Below are positions 35,701 to 47,700 of a DNA stretch of 64,000 bases, one piece after another. Source of the stretch: Psococerastis gibbosa (Eukaryota > Arthropoda > Insecta > Psocodea > Psocidae); assembly GCA_963971405.1 (NCBI GenBank), contig OZ020489.1:32583047-32647046 (forward strand), read 5' to 3'. A model generated the notes under the pieces. That model saw only the letters and a program-made list of their open reading frames with translations, was not told where the DNA came from and did not search any database. The translations under genes were made by a program, and so were the position numbers. How positions within the stretch are numbered: position 1 is the stretch's first letter; every line of letters starts with the position of its first letter.

Positions 35701-38700
35701 AATGCCGCACAATTGCACAAGTATGAAACTAGATGTTTTTACAAATTTATGCATTGTGCAAATTTTTGATTCGCGGAATCAGTCTTTTTAATCAATTAAA
35801 TAAATAAAAGCACATTCACTATTATCTTGTGGGGAACGTAGCCTCTGAAAGTACACCAAAACAACTACCCTTCAAAAATTTCGGGTAGATTTTATACACG
35901 ATAAAATTATCATCGTATCGATGGCATCGTTAGAATTCTAGACGTGGCAGTATTTTGCAAATCCAAATGGTCATGACTCGCTGAGTGGTACGAATTATCC
36001 CACTAATAAACGCAGGCCTACCCGCCAAGCGTATTATCGTAGCCTAGTACACGCTTATTATATAAGTTCTTTGAGTACACGTAATTATATTCTTTTTTGG
36101 AAATCACGCAAAATTCACCATAAGCAAAGTGTCACGTTTACGTATGTTCGTTCAAATTTGTGCGCCAGTGAAATATAAAATAAAAGTGAGAAAGAAATAT
36201 TTAGTCCCGAAAATCATCACAGCATCCATTACAAACCATCAGCAGCGAAAAGTTTTAATAACATTTTGTTAAGGCTTAGGCTTGTCACGCAGAGATTGAT
36301 AGTTGAGTAAGGGAAGAGGGTAATGATGAGCCTTTTGTGCAAAATTATCTTCACTTTGCCAGTTGTGAACAAAAGAGAAGACTCCCTCTCTATTTCTGTC
36401 CCAGGCCTGGCACTCCAAATTCCAAAAGGCTGCACTTATTTCAGCACAATCGTTGGCTAAACTCCAAGACTGTTTTCACGCCTTTTATCCACACTTCTTG
36501 TCTTAAGGTAATGACTTTTGGCGAGTCTTACAAAGGACCTTACGCAAAATTGAAAAAAAAAAAAATAGGATAATACAAATGTGAAACGCTATACGTTGTT
36601 GTAAGAAATGGAAATGTGAGGTGGTAATAATAATTTAAAAGCGTGGTTACCGCGCGGTGCAAATAATATACATAACTTATCGCGGTGTATCGAATAATCT
36701 CAGCAAAAATAAAGGGCTGACCTGGTCGCTATGGCAATTTCACGTGGTTAGCTATCTCCCTCGTCACTGCCTCAACTGGCGCCTGTATAATGGCACTTGG
36801 CTAATTTCGCTCTGTGCTTTTATAGCCGCAATGGCGCCATTTTTGTCAATGCGTCTATAAGGGTACATTTGGGCTTGTTTTATTCGTTTGAAAAACAATG
36901 AAATTCACATAAAACATTAAGGCAGGTCCATTAAAATGTTGGCAACCTTAGCATTTTCAAATGCTAGCAGTTAGTACTTTTTATTGAGATAGAAGGGTGC
37001 ATTATTAAACACGTACATACCGTATATACTTCTTATTTGCATTTTTATTGAATTTTTTTGTGAGCATTGTATTTTATGTTTAAAAAGTGTCGTGTACGTT
37101 GTTTTGTATTAAGTAAATCGGCAGTCAATTTGGGTTCGAAACAAGGGGATTTTCAATGTAACTTGGTGTTGTTCAGCCAACGGCCTTACCATGTTGAATC
37201 CATGAGAGTTTCAAACTGCGGCAAGCTGGGTAGTGTGCACAGCGTTGGCAATGGAACATGGTGGACATGATAACACGCTTAGGCAGTATAAGTACGTGTC
37301 GAGTCCTGGTCACCTCCGATTTAATCGTGTGACTTTACCAGTTTGTCAGTCAACTCCCCTTTCCCCGAGGTGAAAGAGTCTGCCCTTAGGGTGCCTCAAG
37401 TTAACAAACAGACTCACTCCCCCCGCCGGGCTGACAGGGTTCCTTAAAGCAGGCGTTGGAAACAACAACTTGGTGTTGTTCAACAAGTTGATTTTATTTT
37501 CAAGAAGAGGCTGAGGCCTGCGCTTCCTAAATTGTTTTTTTTATAAACATTTTAGTACCATCCAACTACCAACCAAAACAGCTGTGTATGCAGTGTGGGT
37601 ATGGGATGTGTTTTTCCACATTTTACAGCCTAATTTTATAACTTATTGAAGGTCAATAACATGAAGATGGGTAAATTTGTTTGCTGCCACATTTTGTCCT
37701 ACCCCAAAGCATTGGCAATCCGTTGCAAATGATAGTTGATAATATTTCCGATACACGTTTGAAGCCGCCTCAAGTTGGTAATTCAGAGCCAATTAGAGTT
37801 CTAGTGTATAGGAGAGATGGGCTCCCACCAAAAACAGTTTTTTTAAATTTTGGTGAGACCTGCCCCGTGCATTTGACTGATTAGTTGTGGAAAAACGTGC
37901 CAGGCTCCACCAGAAACTAAATCATTTTTTTTGGCGAGAGTGAATGTCCGATCTCTGCTATACAGAACGTCAGTAGGGGTATTCACTATGTGATTCAGCA
38001 TGATAAATGTTCAAAATTTTTAATTCGGACATGTAAACGTCGTGAAGATACCTTTACTGATTATCCTGCTGAAATTTAAAACGACAATTTATTACTTACA
38101 AAATGTAAATAAATAATGTATAAAATATAAGAAAATAAAAAATAAAAATAAATAGCCGCTCACGCTCTTAATACCGCTGATAAGCAAATTAAATAGATAA
38201 TAAAATTAAAATAGCCGCCGCCGCTAGGTTTTTACACAAATTAACGTTTACATTTACATTTACGATGGATTTAGCTGATTCGGATTCGCTAATTTTCTGG
38301 GCCGTGCTAAGTAATTTTCCATTGTTATAATTTACGATCGAGAGTGGGATTCTCGTTTTAACATATTTAACACAGCTTAGCATGCTAAATACCGGATAGT
38401 GAGTACCCCAAATAATTGTGTATCTTTGAAAATACGAAAGCATCATGGCTCAATAGCACAATATTAGAGATGAATTTTTCATAATATTCCATCCTGGGGC
38501 TGTAGACCGTTATCAATATGGTCGGGAAGTGGGCCTGCACAAGATAAGTACGCAATTTTGCTGGGTGAATAGCTTGCACAAGCTAAGTAGAGAGTTTTGA
38601 CCGGGTCCAGGTATCCGTTCTGGTTAACTGCGGTTATGGTTAACGGGAGGGATATTATCAAAGGCGGATCCAGTGGAAAATTTAGGGGGGGGGGGGTAAC

Positions 38701-41700
38701 AAGTTGTACGTAAGTTTAAAAGGTAATTTGTTGAAAATTTAAGTTTTATTCAATTTTTAAAACAATTTTTTTGTCTATCATATGAAATTACTCATTTATG
38801 CGGGGTCATGACTATGACCATGACCATGACCCCCGCCCCCCTCCCCGCCGTGGATCCGCCATTGGATATTCTAGCTCCTGCCGATCCAGTTAATATATTT
38901 CTATGTAATATTCGGGTTTACTGTCATTTTTTAAGGTATTATGGTGTATGAAATCCATCTACAATGATTGGTGTTGCCCAAAGGGATTTTCCATTTAACC
39001 CTGTCACTCGATTGCGTTACAACAAAAATGGCGCACAACTCACCGATATCTATCCGCTTAGCCTTTCCGGCGTTGATAAGGGCGGCCGATAAAAGCAGCG
39101 CAGGGGAGTAATTAAAAGTGGCCGTGTATCCGGAAAGCAAACATCGAGTATTGGTACGATTTGTGAACCTGACCTCCCGCTGGCCAACAAAAAACCAATT
39201 CTCCTTCTCTATGGAAATTATCCAAAATGTAGCCCCGCTTCCATTTAACGTTGATTTTTTTTTTTTTTTAATTTCATACCTTCCAGAAAAAAAAGGTTCG
39301 TTTTCTCCATCCCTGACATATGCATGGTGTAGTAGAGAAGCAATCAAATTTAGTGTTTTATGAAAGAAGAAGAAAGAAAGCAAAAATTGTCTTTATTTTC
39401 CAAATGGGCGAATTTTGGGCCTTTTATCAAAACTTCAAAAGAAACAGTGAAGTTTTCGAACCATCCGGTTTTCAAAGGCCTATTTTGAAACTAAACGAGA
39501 AAAAATATTTTCTTTCATTGCATTACATTTCATGGCTGTAAAATGCAAATTTCAATAATATATCGTTTTTGCTAGGGCGCCTGAAAGCCTCGTCACGTGT
39601 GACATTTCGATTGCATTACATTGACAGCAAGGTTAAGAGTGTACAGCCCGTACGAAATTGGCAGCCCGAAATTTAATACTTTTTATTTTTTATTTAATTA
39701 ACTAAGCAAGTTATTAAAGATTTGGCTCATTTAAGTTGTAGAAGACTACTTCACGCATCATATAATAAGGTATTTTTAATTTTTGAAATTGTGTTTTCAT
39801 AAAGACGATAATAATTAATAAATTACCGAGCATAAATTATTATCGTGTTTATGAAAAAACTACAATTTCAAAAATTAAAAATACCTTATTATATGATGCA
39901 TGAAGTAGTCTTCTACAACTTAAATGAGCCAAATCTTTAATAACTTGCTTAATTAATTAAATAAAAAATAAAAAGTATTAAATTTCGGGCTGGCAATTTC
40001 CAACGGCCTTAATGTTATCGTAAAATTAACTTGAATTGGAATTAAAACAATCCATTGCTGACTTACATACTAGTCTCTCCAAAACTCACCTACAATACTA
40101 TACCTGTACGTGAATTAAATTTAAATTCGTAGCAGCCCCTCCCGCACTTTTTTAAAATAATTATTGCAACTATTGATCTAGGCATAGCCCTGCCCAGGGG
40201 GGTGGTCCATGGGGTCCGGACCCCCCCTGAAATAAATTTTTGTATGTAAACCTGTACGGTTTGAAGAATTTATCCACTAAATCATTAATAAATGACGTAA
40301 AAAGTTTTTGTTGATAGATAGCATCGCCGCCCAAAAATGCGCAATTTTCACCATACTTTGAAATTTTTTAAGCATGGCTGCCAGAGAATGTTGAAGGAAT
40401 GGGGAATGTGTTGAAGACTGAGCACAATAGTTTGAGGCTTTTCATTTAAAGTTAAGACGGGAAAAAACTGCTGACATATCAACTCGCTAGGCTGGATTTT
40501 CCCCAAGCTTCTCTGCGAAATTTACACATCTCAGTCCGGACAGATCTGGAATTCACAGCTAATGTTCAAGATTTGCTTTAACATTTTTTGCGCTCCAGAA
40601 TTTCATTCTAGATCTTTATCTTTCGCGATTTCTGTTGAAAAGCTTTTGTTTCCATTTATCACTGTTAGTAATTTTTGCGGCTTAACAGTGCAATGAGCAA
40701 TGGGCTAATGCTGTCGTAAGTTAAAACATAGATCAGGACATGTACCTATAGAGTAGTTGTACAGACTCCGACTTTCACCCGAAAGGTTGTTGGTTCGAGT
40801 CCCACACTTGCTACATTTTCTGGCCATGCTCGGAGGGCATGTAAAGCAGGCGGTCCCGGGCTTTCCTAGTTGAGTGTAAGAGAGGGCCTTATAGCCCTAA
40901 CTCCGCTAGGCTGGCTTAGCAATAAAACAACATAAGTCAATATTTATTTATTTAGATCAGTGTAGCTCACTATAATTGCATTGCTCACCACGCTTCGAAA
41001 GGTTTTCGTGAGGAATATTAGCACACCGCTATGTTTTGGAGCTGAAATGAGAGGATCTAGAAAAATTTGGCCTTGATGGTATTGTAACCCACGAGCATGA
41101 TGCAAATAGAGGATTTAGCAAACTCTATACTTGAGTGGGCTTGTGGTTAAGACGATGCCACGGCAAGGCGTAGATCGTCCCGCCAAGTCTTGATTTTTCT
41201 AAATCCTCTAATTTCGGTTGTAATGGCATTTCAAGAAGATGAAGAAGGCGGCTAGGCTATATACCGCAATTAAAGCCTTGTTCTTCCCTTCAAAATATAA
41301 AATAGGCTAATAAAAAAAATTAAAAGTCAATATTTCCAATCCTAACGCAATGGTCCCCTAGTACAGGCCCACCACTTCAGAATCCCTGATCTGAAGGACA
41401 TGATCTGTGAATTTTGATTTTGTATCTTTAGTATGTTAATATCTTCTTCTACCTTGAATGCTTCTTCTATCGAAGATTGGCGATCATCATAGCAATTTGG
41501 ACCTTGGAGACTGCTGCTCTGAAAAGGAAAGTTGGGCTCTTGCCAAACCGCTGTCTCGGTTTTTTCAACAAGCATATACTTCTCCTGCCGGGAGCCCTCT
41601 CACCTTACTATACTTAATGTGCATCTGTATTTCAGTGGAACATTATCCCAAAATTTGCCTTCTGCTTAACTTATGTACAGTTTTCGCCCCTTTCTTAATA

Positions 41701-44700
41701 CTTATTTTATGTATATGGGAGCCCGATGTGGTGGGATGTTGCATGAAGCTAGGAGGTGAGGGGAGAGGGGGGTGGGGTTGGTTTTTGCGGTGTCGCTGAG
41801 GGTTATCTATTACATGTGATGTATCAGTTCCCCTTCATGTCCCTCCTGACAGCCCGTGCGGGGTTTCCCTCAGGTTTTTGCGACATTTATTTATTTTTTT
41901 CCGCATTACGATAAAAACCGCATCGATAGGAGGAAGATGCCGCAGTTGACAGGACTGCTGATAAACATCGTATGTTGCCATTTATTTTTTCATTGTACAG
42001 TGTAGTAGGCTAGTGCAATATAATGCTGCCGCATAACTGTATTATCGTATTGTAGAAGGTCTTATTTACTACGTACATGTTGTTTTCATACAATATAGCC
42101 ATAACTAAAAAAACTCGAAGCATTTTGAGATGTGGTGCTATCGTCGCATGCTACGAATTCCTTGGCAAGCCCATGTTACAAATGACGACGTTCTAACCAG
42201 AATAAGCGAAAGAAAAACTCTGGTTCCATCGATAAGTACAAGAAGAGCTCACTGGATTGGACATTTGCTTCGACACGAGAACTTCGTAAGCTGCATAGAA
42301 GGCATCAACCGACCTGAGCGCCCGAGAAAAGAGTATCTGCAGCAAGTGGTGGAGGATGTAGGGGCCAATACATACGAGGAGCTGAAGAGGGCGTGCCAGG
42401 ATCGAGGGGAGTGGAGGCATCGATGCCACATGTAACTTCAAAATGAAGAACATAGGCATATGTACAAAACATACGAAGTAGGCAGGCCAATGATGTGTAG
42501 TTTGCCAAATTTTCCTGAATTCGTTCATACCAGTTCAGTTCTCTCAAGTAAATTCAGTTCACCACCGTTCTTGTTGAACGTGATCTGGTGAAGGAGTTGA
42601 AACTCACTATTGAATCGACAAGACAGAACTGTCGATTCAAAAAGACCTGTCAACTCAAACAATCCTTTTTGAACTGGTGACCCAAAGACCTATTGATGGG
42701 GAATCGATTTGATTTCATAATGTCAGTTTCATTATAAGCTGAACCTTTTGCAGTTTTCAATTTTGAAACGTGCGGTACTATTTATATGCATATGTGGTTT
42801 ATGTACATTTCGTACCCTATGGCGTTTCTTGTAATTTAAATTCAGGTAATAAAATTGACAGAAGAGTGTAAGTGAGGGGTAAGTTCCATCATTAATTAGA
42901 ACCACCCCTATTATTAAACGTTATTTACAGGTGGCAAGTAATTTCGCTGACATTGCAGCAAAGAAGCTGACGCTTTTGTATTCTCATCACAATTAATTAT
43001 GCCACCCTTGTATGAATGATCTTGAGTCGGGACCCAGGGCACAATTCGGGACCATAGGCCCATTAAAAAAATTGTAATTACACCTTTTTCATAGCAACCA
43101 CATTACAGTGAACTCTTTCCTGATGTCAATTATACAATAAACCATACAAAGATCTGATTTAATATCCTCTCAAATGGTGTAATTTTGCATGTTCTCGCAG
43201 TGCCGGGTTTGGCTATGGGGCACTGTGGGCCCGGGCCCCAGGGCCCCCACAAAAATGGGGCCCCCACAAAACGAAAAAATACAAATAAAAAATTGAAAAA
43301 ATTAAAAAAAATCAAAACAGATAACTTTTTAAATTTTCGCGGGAAATTCGAACGCATCGTGGCATTAATGACTCATTTTTGATAAAAATTTAACAAAAAA
43401 TGAAGTATGTCCACTCCTGCTCTGAAACCACGATTGTTTTGCTTCATTAAATACAAATTGAAAATTTGAAATCAAATTTCTAAATTGAAACTACTTTTAT
43501 CAGCACTTTCTGGTTGGTATATTGTTAAGGTAAGTAGCATAAGTTAATTCTTATATTAGAGGCGGAAGTACCTAATAGTTGTTCTTTATAAGATAAGGTC
43601 CTTATTTTTCGTATTCTGCGCCCATTTACCACAATTCACAGAACGCATCAAAACTTTGTAAGCCTATTAATTTTAATACGAAATGTGCCCAGCCACGTGG
43701 TCGCCACAAAATCGAGCACGTTATAAATATAAAATTCATTGGTCTAAAATGTTATATGTCATAAAATGTTATATTATAAGACGCATGATTCGGAATTTTG
43801 AGATGTTTTATACAAAAGGGGATAAAAAATAAAATGTATTCGATTTTGTGGTGACCACGTGGCTGCACATTTCATCTTAAGTAGGGCAATAGGAACAAGT
43901 GGACTAGATAATTAGGCTCTGGCTAGTGAGTTCTGAAAAAACTAATTTATTACAATTTTTATTTTTGATTCCGTAGTGAAATAATGGATCGTCACAAGGG
44001 AAAACGCGAATATGCAAGCGGCAGTGAAAAGCGGAAAATCGCAGCAGATAAAGAAAACAAAATTCAAGATGTTTTATCTAAAACGCGCCGTATAACGGAT
44101 TTTGTAACAAAAATAGAGACGGGTCCATCTACTCCTAGTTCTACTTCTAATTTTGTTGAAATGATGAGTGGTGATTCTGATTTTCCTGCATCTTCTCAAG
44201 TTATTGCTAGCCCTACCCAAGAGGTAAGAGTTTGACTTTAATTACTTAATTAAGGTGACCGCAATCAAAAATTACCGACCCCACTCACCCCAGTAATTCT
44301 TATGGAATTAAAAATGGGGGACTCCTGTTAATTTACTGTATGAATTAAACCTACCTAAACTTGAGTCGGCCATGCCGAAAGGATTGTTTACAAAATTAAT
44401 TACAACTGTAATTGTTTTACTTGTAGGCAGTAATTGATAACAATGACGAATCCGAAAATACTGCTGATGATGGATTTTGCAAAGAAAATGACGTGGGATT
44501 GTGGCCAGCAGTTCTTAGTCAACAACACATCGACTATTGGATCAAGAAAGGAAATTTGGAAACTCAGCATTGTAATGAAGATATTTTGAAAGAAAAAAGC
44601 TTGGGACAAGTAGATGCAGTGAAAAGAAGAAAATGCCATGCAAGTTTATTCCTTCGTCAAACTCAGGCAGGCAAGTCTATAAGCCGCTCTTGGTTATGTT

Positions 44701-47700
44701 TTTCACCTAGTACGGGGAAGCTATACTGCTTTTATTGTAAATTGCTCTGCAAATCAGCAAATCAGTTTTCAACTGAAGGGTTTGCTGACTGGAAGCATGC
44801 GTCTGAGCGTTTGAAAAGACATGAAACTACCGTAACGCATTTGCAAATAGTTTGCCAATTTAAGCATCTCTCAAACGAGGCAATGCGTATTGATCGTGAG
44901 TTGGCCACACAAGTGAAGGAGAGCATTGCTTATTGGCGAAACGTTCTAAACAGATTGATTTCCGTCATAATATTTCTTTCTGGACGAGGACTTGCCTTTC
45001 GAGGGGACAACGAAATTTTGGGATCAACCAAAAATGGCAATTATTTGGGAGTCCTTGAGCTAATTGCACAATATGATCCGTTTTTAGTAGGCCACTTAGA
45101 GAAGCATGGAAATCGTGGCAGTGGTAGTGGCGGCGTTAACTACCTATCTGCCCACATTTGCGAAGAATTAATTGCGCTGATGTCCACCAAAGTTAGCGAT
45201 GAAATAATTAAACGCTTAAAAGCCTGCAAATATTATTCGGTTTCGGTAGATTCAACAACTGACGAAGGCCATATAGATCAAATGACTGTGATTGTCAGGT
45301 ATCTAGAAGAAAGCACACCAAAGGAAAGATTTCTTAGTTTTATGCCAAACCAAGGCCATAAAGCTAAAGAATTATTTGATGGCCTCAACAAAGTTTTAAA
45401 AAAGTTCGGCCTGGATTTGAAAGATATTCGTGGGCAGTCGTATGACAATGCTTCCGCTATGAGTGGAGAATATAGTGGTCTACGCACTTTGGTGCTAAAT
45501 GAGAATCCTTTGGCTTTATGGGTTCCATGTTTCAATCATTCCCTCAACTTAGTGGGCACAAAAGCGATGGACTCCTGCTCCCAATCGAAATTATTTTTTA
45601 GCTTTCTTGAGCAAATTTATGTATTTTTTACAAGTTCCACAGCTCGGTTCAACGTCCTTTCAAATGTTCTAAAAAGTGCTGCGAAGAAGTATGGCCACAA
45701 CATACCAGTGCCCAAAAGAATCAGTTTAACCCGGTGGTCCTCAAGAGCGGAAGCTACTAATAGCCTAGTTTTGGGCTATAACGAAATACGAGAAGTCCTT
45801 AAAGATCTCTCCGAAGAAGATGTCCAAGCAAGTGGACTCTATTTGCAAATTACCACGTTGGAGATAGCAATTTACGCTGTTCTTTGGAACGATATACTGG
45901 CAAGGGTGAATGCAGTAAACATCAATCTCCAGAATCCAAGAATCGACATTAATACTTCGATCAGTGTGATGGAGTCCCTTAAGATCTTCATTGGGGAATT
46001 TAGGGATTCTTTCCAAGAATATGAGAAAAAGGGTGTTGAATTGTGTGGGCACAATTCTTATAAATCGGAAACTTTGCGGAAGCGGATCCGAAATGTGAGG
46101 CTAAATCCTTTGGATTATGGGAAAACTGAGGAAGCTGAATTCAGTCATAGCGAGAAATTCCGAATCGAAAGTTTCATTCCCATAATTGACCAGTTTATGC
46201 AATCATTGGATCGGAGAATTTCAGCATATGAAGACATAAATAGGAAATTTGGATTTTTACAATATTTAGAAAAAATAAGCCCTGATGATTTGAAAACTAG
46301 GGCAGAGAACCTGGTGAGTTGTTACACAGGTGACTTGGACGGTAACTTGTACTTCGAGCTAGTACAGTTTCGTGAGTTTGTGAAATTATTTGTGATAGAT
46401 GATGCACAAAAAAACAATATAATCGAAGAAAAACGTATCAGTTTTGAACGGTTCATGTACAATTTGATTTTAGAAAGAGGAGTAGCTGATAGCTTTCCCA
46501 ATGTAGAAGTACTTTTGAAGATGTACTTAGTTATAATGAGTGGCAACATAAGCAGCGAGCGATCTTTTTCCGTACTAAAACACATAAAAAATCCTCGTCG
46601 CACCAGTTCTTCTGAAGCTCGGCTTAGCCATCTTTCAATGCTGAATATAAATCACGACATAGTGGCAGCGTTAAATTATGACGATATAATTGACAGTTTT
46701 GCTGTAATAAAGAGTCGAAGAGTGCATCTTTAAATAAATTAAAATTTTGTGTTTATAATTAGGTACCTATTAATTTATTCCTTTTAAAAATACACCGCAG
46801 TGTCTACAGCTTTAGTTGAGTAGCCCTTAGGCTTGTATTGTACTATTGACTTGACTTTATATTACTAAGAATCGCTTTTCTTTTTTATAATGATTTTGCA
46901 ACCTGTGTCACCATTTTATAATTTATTGTGGGATATTCGTCTAAGGGGATTAGAAATTTCTCCCCGAGAAAGGGCCCCCACATAATTCGGGCCCACGGGC
47001 CCCCACAAGCCCAAACCCGGCACTGTGTTCTCGTATCTTTGAGATAAATAAATGTAGGTAACATACGAAACTGTCTTTGAATGTAATATTTAATATGCAG
47101 AGAGAGGGAAGAGAGAGCTATAAAAGGGGTGTGGGAGGAAGACAACTGCGCCCTCTGGCCTCTCAAAGTCAATTACTTTGTTTGGCCATGTGAATTGATA
47201 CAAAGTTGCCTGTTTAATATTCTAAAATTTGGAAACTCGACGTACCGGTAATGGGGGTTCATTTTAATTATGAAATGTTTTACCTCTACACTTCGTTTTA
47301 TGTTTTCATTGGACCTTAAATTTGAATGTCATACTAATGTTTTGATGTGTGTTTATATGTTGGAGGGGGGGGGGGGTTTGTTAGTTTGTTGGAAATAGAG
47401 AGGGGTGGCAATTAGATATTGTAAGAATGTAGGTATATTGGTAACGTAGCCCAACAGTTATAGGAGAATTACAATAGTTTATGACGCCAGTGGGAACCAC
47501 GTGCTTCTGCTTGTATACTGGGTGTACGGGGAAGACTTGTACTCTCGATGTTCTGGAGAAGAAACCACACAGGTTGATGTTAAAACTTAAAAGTGGTCTG
47601 GTTGTATATTAAAAATTATAGATGATAAGATAATATTTATTTCACAAGGTATTCGAAGAATTTATAGAAATCGTTACATACCTAAATAATATTTGACTAT

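Larger units (their letters stand above)
43198..47025 (+). mobile_element. Complete hAT-superfamily DNA transposon (3.83 kb)
   Basis: The element starts CAGTGCCGGGTTTGG and ends with the reverse complement of the same 15 bases. It is flanked by an exact 8-bp direct repeat TGTTCTCG (43190-43197 and 47026-47033), the hAT hallmark. GGGCCC-rich subterminal repeats sit at both ends. It contains one transposase gene in two exons on the plus strand, the same strand as the host LRR-Ig gene whose 15.2-kb intron it occupies. Perfect target duplication, closely matching ends and an unbroken transposase suggest a recent insertion that may be autonomous (inference). Confidence 0.93.

Noticed and set aside
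44493..46733. Transposase as a single-exon ORF starting at 44493
   Set aside because: That codon is GTG. The frame opens upstream to a splice acceptor at 44426 and joins a phase-matched first exon.
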